Source: Pedosphaera sp.
GTDB taxonomy: Bacteria > Verrucomicrobiota > Verrucomicrobiia > Limisphaerales > UBA1096
Direction: 5' to 3'
Assembly: GCA_022451065.1 (NCBI GenBank)
Contig: JAKUOU010000025.1
Span: 1 to 53,406, forward strand
DNA: 53,406 nt
Below are positions 10,032-19,314 of the stretch, piece by piece. The translations under genes and the position numbers were made by a program. Each line of letters opens with the position of its first letter. Within the stretch, counting starts at the first letter, position 1. The notes below the pieces were generated by a model that was given only the letters and a program-made list of their open reading frames with translations, ran no database searches and had not been told where the DNA came from.

Positions 10032-12109
10032 GTTTTCTTACACCGCTTTACCTGTTGGGCGTGCTTGGCCTGTCCATCCCGATTATCCTGCACCTGCTGC
10101 ATGACCGGCCGAAAAACAAGCAGGAATTTGGCAGCCTGATGTTCCTTGACAAGACCAAGCCGCCGGTGGACCGCAAGCGGCGGCCGACGCACCTGCTGCT
10201 GCTGTTGCTGCGCTGCCTTGCATTGTTGTTGCTGGCGTTCGTTTTTGCGCGGCCGTTCGTCACGGTCGATGACCCGGCTGATGCGGCGCGGCGCGACCGC
10301 CAATGGATCACCGTGCTGCTCGACCGCAGTGCCAGCATGCAGCGCGGCGATTTGTGGGAGCAAGCCAAGGCTAAAGTGCAAACTACGCTTGGTCTACTCG
10401 GCCCGGGCGACCGTTTCTCGCTAATAGCTTTCGATGACTCCACCGAGCCGTTGGCTGAGGTCAAGTCGTGGCTTGGGAGCTCGTCCGAGGCGGAGGCTAA
10501 CATCCCACTCGAGCGCCTGGCCAAGCCGGGCTTCGGCGGGAGCAACCTTGGCCAGGCGCTCGTGTTTGCCGGCGAGTCGATACAGGAGGCCGATCCGGGA
10601 GCGGACGAACAGCCTTTGGCTAGGCGCGAGATTATTGTCATCAGTGATTTGCAAAAGGGCAGCCGTCTTGGCGAGGTGCAGGGCTACGAATGGCCCACTG
10701 GCATCAAGGTGACACTCGAGCAAATCGGCGAGGACGATCAGGGCAATGCCGGCATCGAGCAGGTCGCCTCCCGCGCGCCATGGGCCGCAGCCGCAGCCGT
10801 GCCGTCATTCCGCATCAGCAACTCAGCCAATAGCATCGGTGATGAGCTTGAGTTTTTGGCACACACAACTGCCGGCGAGACTCTCAGCCAGAAGGTGCAC
10901 GTTCCGCCGGGCCGCAGCCGAGTGGTCGAGTTGCCGCGCGAATGGACAGGGCAAATCCTTGAGCGACTGGCCATTCGGGGCGACGCGGCGGAGTTCGACA
11001 ATCAGTTTCATTTTGCGCAAAACCGGCAGCAGACAGTGCGCATCGTTTACATTGGCGAGGACAAATCGAACGACGCCGAGGGCTCGCTGTTTTATCTTGC
11101 GAGTGCGTTTCAGCAGTTGAGTACTATTGATTTTCAGGTTGAGGCGGTCAGCGGCAAATCGCCCGGCCCGCTGCCTGAGGCCGATCTGTACGTCATCGGC
11201 GATGCCGTTGACGACCCGCTGGCCCAAACACTTGGCCAGGAGGTTGAGGGTGGTGCCACCGCGCTGATGGTTGTGCAGTCGACGGACCAGGCCGCGAATC
11301 TCGGACAGTGGCTTGGTGCGGACGGTGTTGTCATCCGCGATATCGCGTCGAGTGACTACGCGCTGCTTGAGTCGCTAAAGCTGGATGATCCGGTTTTGTC
11401 GGTGTTTCGGGACGCGCGATTCAGCGACTTCACGAACCTGCACTTCTGGAAACATCGCGAGCTGCAAAACTTGCCCGACGAGGGCATCGACGTGCTCGCC
11501 CGGTTTGACTCCGGCGCACCGGCCTGGCTGGCGGCGCGGCGCGGCATCGGCCGTCTGCTGGTGATGACCTCTGGCTGGACACCGGCCGACAGCCAACTGG
11601 CGCTTTCAACCAAGTTCATCCCGCTGCTCTACTCGGTCCTTCAACCGGTGCTTGAGCGCAAAACCCAGTCGCGGCAGTTTGTCGTCGGCAACCAAGTTGA
11701 CTTGACGCGATTGAACAACGGCCAGGCCGACGGCAGCGTCACTGTCATGCCACCCGGCGGCGGGGCGCCGGCGATTTCGGTCGACACGTTTTTTACGCCG
11801 GCCGCTCCCGGCCTGTACACAGCGAAGGGCAGTGGCTGGTCGGAGACGTTCGCGGTGAACCTCACGGCGGCGGAGAGCCGCACCGAGCCGATCGTTATGG
11901 ATCAATTTAAAAAACTAGGCCTGCCGATGACCGATCCGGTTGCCTTTTCCGGTGAGATTGCAGCCGCCGCTGACGCAGCGGAAAAGACCGAGGCGCACCG
12001 CCGGGAATACTGGCAATGGGCCTTGGCGGCGGTACTTTTGTTTGTCACTCTGGAGACCGTTCTGGCCGCCAGAGGCAGTCAGCCAGCAGAACCAGTCATG
12101 ATAACATGA
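10028..12109 (+). CDS. BatA N-terminal / VWA-domain membrane protein
   Basis: N-terminal MSFLTPLYLLGVLGLSIPIILHLLHDRPKN is BatA-like; ITVLLDRSASMQRGD is a MIDAS-like VWA motif; C-terminal TM. Confidence 0.85.
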   Translation: MSFLTPLYLLGVLGLSIPIILHLLHDRPKNKQEFGSLMFLDKTKPPVDRKRRPTHLLLLLLRCLALLLLAFVFARPFVTVDDPADAARRDRQWITVLLDRSASMQRGDLWEQAKAKVQTTLGLLGPGDRFSLIAFDDSTEPLAEVKSWLGSSSEAEANIPLERLAKPGFGGSNLGQALVFAGESIQEADPGADEQPLARREIIVISDLQKGSRLGEVQGYEWPTGIKVTLEQIGEDDQGNAGIEQVASRAPWAAAAAVPSFRISNSANSIGDELEFLAHTTAGETLSQKVHVPPGRSRVVELPREWTGQILERLAIRGDAAEFDNQFHFAQNRQQTVRIVYIGEDKSNDAEGSLFYLASAFQQLSTIDFQVEAVSGKSPGPLPEADLYVIGDAVDDPLAQTLGQEVEGGATALMVVQSTDQAANLGQWLGADGVVIRDIASSDYALLESLKLDDPVLSVFRDARFSDFTNLHFWKHRELQNLPDEGIDVLARFDSGAPAWLAARRGIGRLLVMTSGWTPADSQLALSTKFIPLLYSVLQPVLERKTQSRQFVVGNQVDLTRLNNGQADGSVTVMPPGGGAPAISVDTFFTPAAPGLYTAKGSGWSETFAVNLTAAESRTEPIVMDQFKKLGLPMTDPVAFSGEIAAAADAAEKTEAHRREYWQWALAAVLLFVTLETVLAARGSQPAEPVMIT

Positions 12110-15100
12110 ACCAACCGAACACACTCCAGGAACAGCTGACATTTTACCGCCACCAGCATCGGCGGCAGAAACTCTACTCCGGCTTGGCGAAGTGCTGGGC
12201 CGCCTGTGCCGTGGCCAGCTTGGCCGTGCTGGCGCTGGGCCAGGCGACGGGTTTCGCTTGGTCGCTAATCGGGGTATCAGCCGCCGCGCTGGCAACGTTA
12301 GTTTTCGTGAAAGTGCTGATGGTGGACTGGTTGACGCTGGCTGAGATCGTCCGGCTGATCGAGCGACATCATCCCGGCCTCAACAAGCTGCTCGAGACTG
12401 CCTCTGAGCAGATCGCGAAAAATGATCCCGACAAACTCGACTACTTGCAGCAGCGTGTGCTGACTGACGCCCTGAAGGCCAGCCGCGAGCAGGGCTGGGA
12501 ACTCGAGGCCAACGGTCGCCTGGCCTTGACGCATTTGTATCACGGCGCGGCGTTGTCCGTGTTCCTACTGGCTTTTTGGCAGATGTCCGACACCACCGGG
12601 TCGCAAACGGTTCGCTCAGCCAAGGGCAGTGTCATGGTGGAGCCGGGTGACGTGGAGGTGGAGCGTGGGACCAGTCTAATTGTCTCGGCCAAGTTCACCA
12701 GCAACAAGTCCGACGTGAAGTTGGTCGTAAAGGAACACGGCCGAGACCAACGCTGGATGACAATGGTGCAGAGTCTTGACGACCCCACGTACAGCTATCG
12801 CCTGGCCAATGTGCAGTCCAACGCTGTGTATAGTGTGGTGTCTGGCGGGCAGCAGAGTGACCTGTATCGGATGACTGTGTTCGAGTATCCGGAGCTCAAG
12901 TCGTCCCAGGCCAGGCTCGATTATCCCGAGTTCACCGGCCGTGAGGATAAAGTTATCAACAACACACGCCGTCTCACCGCCGTCGAGGGTACCGGCCTGA
13001 CGTTCGATTTTCAGTTCAACAAGCCGCTCAAGTCTGCGGTGCTCAAGGCCCGCGAAGGCGAGGGCGACGACATTCCACTGAAGCAACTCGCCGATGGCAG
13101 CCCGCAGTTCCAACATCTGCGCAACTTTAGTGAGCCGGGCGAGTTCCGCTACGAATTGCACCTTGAAGATGTCGAGGGACGGGTCAACCGGTTCCCATCC
13201 CGGTATGTTTTCAATGTTCTCGAGAACGCCGCTCCAGCGCTGAAGTTCGAGGCGCCCGCGGGCGACACCGAGGTGTCGGCCATCGAGGAGATGCGTCTGC
13301 AGGGCGTGGCGCGCGACGACTTCGGGCTGGCTGACGCTGGCTTTGGCTACCAGTTGGCTGGCGAGGAACCGCAGTATGTCTCCCTCACTGACGCCGGCTT
13401 GGCCACCAACAAACTTGACGTCGCCCATGTGCTTCGCATGGAGGACTTGGGCGTCGAGGTGGGGCAGGTGGTGAGTTATTTCCTGTGGGCCGACGACCGT
13501 GGTCCGGATGGCAGTTTGCGCCGGGGATTCAGCGACCTATTTTTCGCCACGGTGCGGCCATTCGAGGAAATTTTCCGCCAAAACCGATCCGCCACAGAGG
13601 GTATGCGCCAGCAGCAACAACAACAGGGAGAGGGTGGCGAACAGGGTGGCGAACAACAGCAGTCCATTGCCAACCTGCTAGACACACAAAAAGACATCAT
13701 TAGCGCCACATGGAATCTCAAGCGCCGCGACAGCGACGACGAAAAACTGGCCGAGGATATCCAAGTCGTGCTCGACTCGCAGGGCGAGTTACTTGGCATG
13801 CTCGAGCAGGCGTCGGCTCTACTGCAGGACTCCGAGTCCGGTGGTCAGGCGTATCAGGCCAATGAGGCGATGGAGGCTGCGGCAGACAGTCTCGCCAAGG
13901 CGAAAGACGCCAGCGGCGAAGCGGTTGGCCAAGCGCTCTCCGACGCGATCATCGACGAACAGACCGCCCTGCAGCATTTGCAGCAACTGCGCGAGAATGA
14001 GTTCCGCGTATCTCGCCAGCAAGCCCGTCAACAGCGCCAGCAGCAGCAGGGCCGCGGCAACAGTAACCGCGCCCAGCGTCAGCTTGACCAGCTCGAGATG
14101 CAGGACACGCGCAATAACTATGAGTTGGAGAGCAAGGCTGAGCGCCAGCAGCAACAGGCGCAGCAGCAGGGCGAACGTGCCGAGCAACGGCAGACCCTGA
14201 ATCGCCTCAAGGAACTCGCCCGGCGGCAATCGGACTTAAACAAGCGGCTGCAGGAACTGCAGATCGCGCTGCTTGATGCCGAGGATGAGGTCGAGCGCGA
14301 ACGCATCGAGCGCGAACTCAAGCGCCTGCAGGATGAGCAGCGCGACCTCATCGACGATCTCGATGAAGTTCAGCAGAGGATGGATAGCAGCCAGAATGAC
14401 GAGCTTGCCGAGTCGCGTCAGCAGCTCGAGGAGGCCCGCGAGCAGATGGAGGAGACCGCCCGAAACCTCCAACAGCAGCAGCTTTCGCAGGCTGCCAACT
14501 CCGGCTCACGTGCCAGTCGAAACCTCGACGAGGTCAGGGAGGATTATAAGGAACAGACCGCCAATGAATTCGCCGATGCCATGCGTGAGATGCGCCAGGA
14601 CGCGCGCGAGCTCGACAACAATCAAAACGAATTGGACAAGGCGATCGAGGAGGATCGGCAGAAAACATTCCGCTCCCTGAGCGATGAGGGCGACCTCAAG
14701 GAGGCACTCGACATGGCCGAGTCGCAGAAGGGGCAGCTCGATGAGTTGCTGCAGCAAATGGAGCAGGTCTCCCGCGAGGCCGAGGACTCGGAGAAGCTGC
14801 TATCACAGGAGCTGGAAGATGGCGTTCGTCGTGCCCGGCAGGAGAACATGGAGGAGTCGCTCGACCAGTTGTCGCTGCTCATGCGCAACAATCTCCCGAA
14901 CGAGACCGGTGACATTCAGCGTGAGTTGACCGAGAATATCTCCGAGCTACGCGGGACGGTTGAGGATGCCGCCGAGAAGATTATCGGCAGCGACGAGGAC
15001 GCCATGCGCTTCGCCGCCGACCGGCTCAATGAGTTGCGTGAGGAGGTCGAGCGCGAGATGGAGCAGGCCATGAACGAGCGCCCGGGCCAACAACGGGGTC

Positions 15101-15867
15101 GCGAGGGCGAACGTGATCAGGAAGGCGACGGGCAGAACCCTCGTGGCCAAGGGCAGCGCCCCCAGGAAGGCGAACCCCGCGAAGGTTCAGGCGGGCAACA
15201 GGACGCTGAACAGCAGGAGAATCAACAGCAGCAGGGTAGAGGCCAGCGCCAACCCGGCGGTGAGGCGCAGGAGAATCAACAACGCCAGGGCAGAGGCCAA
15301 GCGCAGGAGGAACAGCAAGACCGACCGGGTCAAGGCCAGGGGCGGCGTCCAAACGATCAGGATAATCCGCAAACAGCCCAAGGACGCGGTGGGCAACCGC
15401 GTGACCCAAATGACCTGCCCGACCGTCGCCCTGACGGTAACCGCGAGAACGGTGGCAGCAGCGGTGGCTCCGACCGGTTCCGGGACTTGGATAACTTCGA
15501 TTTTGACGGTCCGCTGACCGGGCTCGACTACCGCGACTGGGAGGATCGGCTCCGCGAAGTCGAGGAAGTTATCGAGATTCCCGAGCTACGCAACCAGGTC
15601 TCGGAGGTGCGTCAGCGCGCTCGCGACATCCGCCGCGAAAACAAGGAAAATGGCAAACCGCCGAAATGGGACTTGGTGGACATGCAAATTCTGCGCCCAA
15701 TGACCGAGATCAACAAGCGGCTCGAGCAGGAGCTTTCATTGCGCCAGCCCAAGCGCGAACTCGTCCCGGTCGATCACGACCCCGTGCCGGAGCAGTACTC
15801 CGAACTCGTTCGCCGCTACTACGAACGCCTCGGCGGCCGAAAGGAGAAGAACAGTACGGATAATTAA
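12106..15867 (+). CDS. Long coiled-coil DUF4175-like membrane protein with Q/R/G-rich low-complexity region
   Basis: ATG at 12106 overlaps the preceding stop; two N-terminal TM segments, Ig-like middle, long Gln/Glu/Arg coiled coil, low-complexity tail ~15080-15470. Confidence 0.75.
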   Translation: MNQPNTLQEQLTFYRHQHRRQKLYSGLAKCWAACAVASLAVLALGQATGFAWSLIGVSAAALATLVFVKVLMVDWLTLAEIVRLIERHHPGLNKLLETASEQIAKNDPDKLDYLQQRVLTDALKASREQGWELEANGRLALTHLYHGAALSVFLLAFWQMSDTTGSQTVRSAKGSVMVEPGDVEVERGTSLIVSAKFTSNKSDVKLVVKEHGRDQRWMTMVQSLDDPTYSYRLANVQSNAVYSVVSGGQQSDLYRMTVFEYPELKSSQARLDYPEFTGREDKVINNTRRLTAVEGTGLTFDFQFNKPLKSAVLKAREGEGDDIPLKQLADGSPQFQHLRNFSEPGEFRYELHLEDVEGRVNRFPSRYVFNVLENAAPALKFEAPAGDTEVSAIEEMRLQGVARDDFGLADAGFGYQLAGEEPQYVSLTDAGLATNKLDVAHVLRMEDLGVEVGQVVSYFLWADDRGPDGSLRRGFSDLFFATVRPFEEIFRQNRSATEGMRQQQQQQGEGGEQGGEQQQSIANLLDTQKDIISATWNLKRRDSDDEKLAEDIQVVLDSQGELLGMLEQASALLQDSESGGQAYQANEAMEAAADSLAKAKDASGEAVGQALSDAIIDEQTALQHLQQLRENEFRVSRQQARQQRQQQQGRGNSNRAQRQLDQLEMQDTRNNYELESKAERQQQQAQQQGERAEQRQTLNRLKELARRQSDLNKRLQELQIALLDAEDEVERERIERELKRLQDEQRDLIDDLDEVQQRMDSSQNDELAESRQQLEEAREQMEETARNLQQQQLSQAANSGSRASRNLDEVREDYKEQTANEFADAMREMRQDARELDNNQNELDKAIEEDRQKTFRSLSDEGDLKEALDMAESQKGQLDELLQQMEQVSREAEDSEKLLSQELEDGVRRARQENMEESLDQLSLLMRNNLPNETGDIQRELTENISELRGTVEDAAEKIIGSDEDAMRFAADRLNELREEVEREMEQAMNERPGQQRGREGERDQEGDGQNPRGQGQRPQEGEPREGSGGQQDAEQQENQQQQGRGQRQPGGEAQENQQRQGRGQAQEEQQDRPGQGQGRRPNDQDNPQTAQGRGGQPRDPNDLPDRRPDGNRENGGSSGGSDRFRDLDNFDFDGPLTGLDYRDWEDRLREVEEVIEIPELRNQVSEVRQRARDIRRENKENGKPPKWDLVDMQILRPMTEINKRLEQELSLRQPKRELVPVDHDPVPEQYSELVRRYYERLGGRKEKNSTDN
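15214..15321 (+). repeat. Two imperfect 54-bp tandem repeats (18 aa: QENQQQQGRGQRQPGGEA / QENQQRQGRGQAQEEQQD)
   Basis: caggagaatcaacagcagcagggtagaggccagcgc repeated as caggagaatcaacaacgccagggcagaggccaagcgc. Confidence 0.75.
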
Positions 15868-15904
15868 ACGCAGAGAACGAAGTAAAGGGTGTTGCGTTTA
15901 CTAA

Positions 15905-18262
15905 ATGTCTGAATACGATTCCATCGTTTTTAAGAGTCCCGAGTGGCTGCCAGTGGCGCTGGGGGTGTCGGCGTTGGTGATTCTCGTTTCGCTTTGGGGC
16001 TACGGACGTGCGCGGCTGCCGATGCGCCTCAAGGTCACCGGCATCACCCTAAAGACGTTAGGAATTGCGCTGCTATGCTTTTGCCTGCTCGAGCCGGAAT
16101 TGGTACAGGAGAAGGCCAAGCCGGGGGCAAACTTTATTGCTGTGTTGGCGGACAACAGTCAAGGCATGGCCATCCGGGATGCTGGCAGCACGACCTCGCG
16201 TGCGGAGGAATTGGCCAAGGCTCTCAAGCCGCAGCCGGGCGACTGGCAGGAGGCACTCGACGAGAATTTCCAGATCCGGCGCTATTCCTTCGACACTCGA
16301 CTGCGGACGACCGGCGACTTCGACTCGCTCGATTTCAAGGGCCGCGCCAGTTCGCTCATCGGATCGACGCGCAACATCGGCCAGCGCTTCAGTGGCCGGC
16401 CGCTCGCCGGCATCCTGGTTTTCAGCGATGGCAACGCCACCGACATCGAGAGCCTTAACGATGGCCTTGGCCCGCTGCCGCCGGTTTATCCGGTCGTCAT
16501 GGGCAAAGAATCAGACATCAAGGACATCTCGATCACCTCGGTGCAGGTGACGTCATCGACATTCGAGGATGCGCCGGTATCGATCCATTGCAATCTCGCG
16601 GCCACCGGGTTTCCGGACGACCAAATCGAGGTTCGGTTGCTTGACCCCGACGGCACGCTGCTCGACACACAGCTGCTCGACACACAGCCACCTGCGGCTG
16701 GCAAAGCGATGAAGATTGAATTTGAGGTGAAGCCGGAGGCGCTTGGTGTTTCGTTTTATACTGTCGAGGTTCGTCAGGCGGAACGGCCTGAAGGTCAAGC
16801 CGGCGAAGAGGAGGCCACGATGGCCAACAATCGTCTTGTCGTCGCGGTCGAGCGGCGCAAGGAGCCATACCGCATCCTTTATGTCGCCGGCCGGCCCAAC
16901 TGGGAATACAAGTTTCTCAAGCGAGCTCTCGACGACGATCCGCAGATCGACTTGGTTGGATTGATCCGCATTGCCAAGCGCGAACCGAAATTCGTTTTTC
17001 TTGGGCGCGAGGGCGAAAGCGGCAATCCACTTTTTAAAGGTTTTCGTGGTGACGAGGAGGAGGAGGGTAGTTATGACAAACCAAGACTCAAACGCCTCAA
17101 CGTGAAGGACGAAGACGAGTTGAAGGAGGGCTTCCCTAAGAGCGCCGGTGAGTTATTCGGCTATCACGCGATCATTCTGGACGACCTCGAGTCGGCGTTT
17201 TTCATGCCGCACCAGCGCGAGTTGATTCGCCGCTACGTCTCCGAGCGCGGCGCTGGTTTTATGATGCTCGGCGGTCAGGAGTCATTCACGCAGGGTAAAT
17301 ACGAAAACACCCCGATAGCCGAGCTGCTGCCGGTCTATCTGCAGCGTAGTGGCTCAGTTTCACCCCTAGACAATTTGGAATTTTCATTGACCCGCGAGGG
17401 TTGGCTCAGCCAGTGGGTCCGCATTCGAAAAACCGAGGCAAACGAGAAGGATCGCCTCGAGGACATGCCAAAGTTTCGCGTACTCAACCAGGTCGATCGG
17501 ATCAAGCCCGGTGCCAGTGTGATGGCTTCTATGCTTGATGAAAACGGCCGCAAATTGCCGGCGCTCGTGGTGCAGCGTTATGGCCACGGTAAGTCGGCGG
17601 CTCTTTTGGTTGGCGACATGTGGCGCTGGCAGATGGCGGGCGACGGCAAACGCGAGGATCTGCCGCGTGCCTGGCGGCAGATGATCCGCTGGCTCGTCGC
17701 TGATGTGCCCAACCGCGTGCAACTCGCAACCAAGGCCGACTCCGGCGCGGCGGGGCTCGGCCGCAAGTTGACCGTCCGCGCGCGCAACGAGGAATTTAAG
17801 CCGCTTGGCTTTGCCAATGTGGAGTTGAGTGTGTTGCCTTCCGGCGACGAATCGAAGGCAATCGACTTGTCGGTCGAGCCGGCCGGCACCGAGACCGGCG
17901 CATTCGAGTCGCTCTATATCCCGCGCGAGGAGGGCGGCTATGTGGCGCGGGCCAGGGTGCGCGACGAGGACGGCAAGGTGATCGGCGACGTCGAGGCCGG
18001 CTGGGCCAGCAACCCGGCAGCGGACGAGTTCCGCTCGCTGCAGCCTAACGTCGCGCTCATGGAGGACTTGGCCGAGCGCACCGGCGGCCGCGTGCTCGCT
18101 GTCAGCGATTTGGCCAAGTGGGCGAAAGAGCTGCCGAAGAAACAATCGCCCGTGATGGAATCGTTTCCAACCCCGCTGTGGCACCTGCCGTGGATGTTCG
18201 CTGCCGCGCTGCTGCTGTTGGTCACCGAGTGGTGGCTGCGAAGGAGGCACTGGCTGCCATGA
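15905..18262 (+). CDS. VWA / class I glutamine amidotransferase-like membrane protein
   Basis: FIAVLADNSQGM, LAGILVFSDGNATDIESL, YRILYVAGRPNWEYKFLKRALDDDPQIDLVGLIR, GAGFMMLGGQESFTQGKYENTPIAELLPVYL; two N-terminal TM and one C-terminal TM. Confidence 0.8.
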   Translation: MSEYDSIVFKSPEWLPVALGVSALVILVSLWGYGRARLPMRLKVTGITLKTLGIALLCFCLLEPELVQEKAKPGANFIAVLADNSQGMAIRDAGSTTSRAEELAKALKPQPGDWQEALDENFQIRRYSFDTRLRTTGDFDSLDFKGRASSLIGSTRNIGQRFSGRPLAGILVFSDGNATDIESLNDGLGPLPPVYPVVMGKESDIKDISITSVQVTSSTFEDAPVSIHCNLAATGFPDDQIEVRLLDPDGTLLDTQLLDTQPPAAGKAMKIEFEVKPEALGVSFYTVEVRQAERPEGQAGEEEATMANNRLVVAVERRKEPYRILYVAGRPNWEYKFLKRALDDDPQIDLVGLIRIAKREPKFVFLGREGESGNPLFKGFRGDEEEEGSYDKPRLKRLNVKDEDELKEGFPKSAGELFGYHAIILDDLESAFFMPHQRELIRRYVSERGAGFMMLGGQESFTQGKYENTPIAELLPVYLQRSGSVSPLDNLEFSLTREGWLSQWVRIRKTEANEKDRLEDMPKFRVLNQVDRIKPGASVMASMLDENGRKLPALVVQRYGHGKSAALLVGDMWRWQMAGDGKREDLPRAWRQMIRWLVADVPNRVQLATKADSGAAGLGRKLTVRARNEEFKPLGFANVELSVLPSGDESKAIDLSVEPAGTETGAFESLYIPREEGGYVARARVRDEDGKVIGDVEAGWASNPAADEFRSLQPNVALMEDLAERTGGRVLAVSDLAKWAKELPKKQSPVMESFPTPLWHLPWMFAAALLLLVTEWWLRRRHWLP

Positions 18263-19242
18263 GGTTATTGTTGCTGAGCCTGCTGCTGTTGCCCTTTGCC
18301 AAGTCGGCCGCGGAGATCGCGATTTTTAACGAGGTAAATGAGCGCCGCGTGATGATCATCACTGGGGCCGGTGGCGAGGAGGAATACACCGAGTTGTTCG
18401 CCGAGTGGGGGGAGAGCTTGGCCAAGGCGTTCGACGGTAACGCTGCCGAGATGGTGCATATCACCAACAAGCCGGAAGACATCGGCGCGCGAAAGACTAT
18501 CGAGTCGACACTTAAAAAATGGGTCGAAAAGTCGGACAGTGAAATTTGGATTCTGCTCGTCGGCCACGGCACGTTCGACGGCAAGGCTGCCAAGTTCAAC
18601 CTCGTTGGCAACGATGCCTCGGACGCGGATTTTAAGCATTGGCTCAAGCTGCATCGCGGGCCGCTTGTGTTCATCAATACCAGTTCCTGCAGCGCACCGT
18701 TCATCCGGTCACTCTCGGGCCTGAACCGCGTTATCGCCACCGCGACCAAGAGCGGCTATGAGCAAAACTTTTGCCGCTTCGGCGGCTATATGGCGGCTGC
18801 GCTTGGCCAGGCGGGGGCAGACCTCGACAAGGACGGCGCGGTGTCGGTGCTCGAGGCGTTCCTGATCGCCTCGCGCCAGGCTGGTGAATTCTACCGCGAA
18901 AATGATCGGTTGGTTTCCGAGAACGCACTGCTCGACGACAACGGCGATGGCATGGGCACTCCGGCCGACTGGTTTCGTGGCGTGCGCACGCAGAAGAAGG
19001 CCAAGGGCAAAAGCAGTGCCGACGGCAAGTTGTCGCGTCTGGTTTTTCCGGTGATTCCCCCGGCGGAAAAAGACATCCCAGCCCCGCTCCGCAAAAAGCG
19101 GCTCGCTGCCGAGGCTAAAATCGAAACCCTGCGTTCGCTTAAAAAAACACTCGAGGCCGAAATTTACTACCGCGACCTCGAAAAACTGTTCCTCGAGTTG
19201 GCTGCCACCAACGACGAGATTGAAACTGCCCAGCAGGAGTAA
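18259..19242 (+). CDS. Secreted caspase-like (clan CD, C13/legumain-like) putative peptidase
   Basis: Signal peptide MRLLLLSLLLLPFAKSAA; hydrophobic-HG block IWILLVGHGTFDG and hydrophobic-C block LVFINTSSCSAPF in caspase-fold order; ATGA overlap with the upstream gene. Confidence 0.65.
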   Translation: MRLLLLSLLLLPFAKSAAEIAIFNEVNERRVMIITGAGGEEEYTELFAEWGESLAKAFDGNAAEMVHITNKPEDIGARKTIESTLKKWVEKSDSEIWILLVGHGTFDGKAAKFNLVGNDASDADFKHWLKLHRGPLVFINTSSCSAPFIRSLSGLNRVIATATKSGYEQNFCRFGGYMAAALGQAGADLDKDGAVSVLEAFLIASRQAGEFYRENDRLVSENALLDDNGDGMGTPADWFRGVRTQKKAKGKSSADGKLSRLVFPVIPPAEKDIPAPLRKKRLAAEAKIETLRSLKKTLEAEIYYRDLEKLFLELAATNDEIETAQQE

Positions 19243-19314
19243 GTCTGCAGCCCTTCTTTATTGGCTCCAGTGCCTCGGCGTGGTATTCCCTCCGCCGCAA
19301 TTACTCGCGGTAGC

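Noticed and set aside
13600-15000. CAG/CAA-rich tracts as a microsatellite of interest
   Set aside because: They encode a Gln-rich coiled coil in a continuous real ORF with mixed CAG/CAA/CGC codons; not a pure nucleotide repeat.
17384-18250. 288-aa minus-strand ORF
   Set aside because: Antisense to the VWA/amidotransferase-like gene; no start context or family motif.
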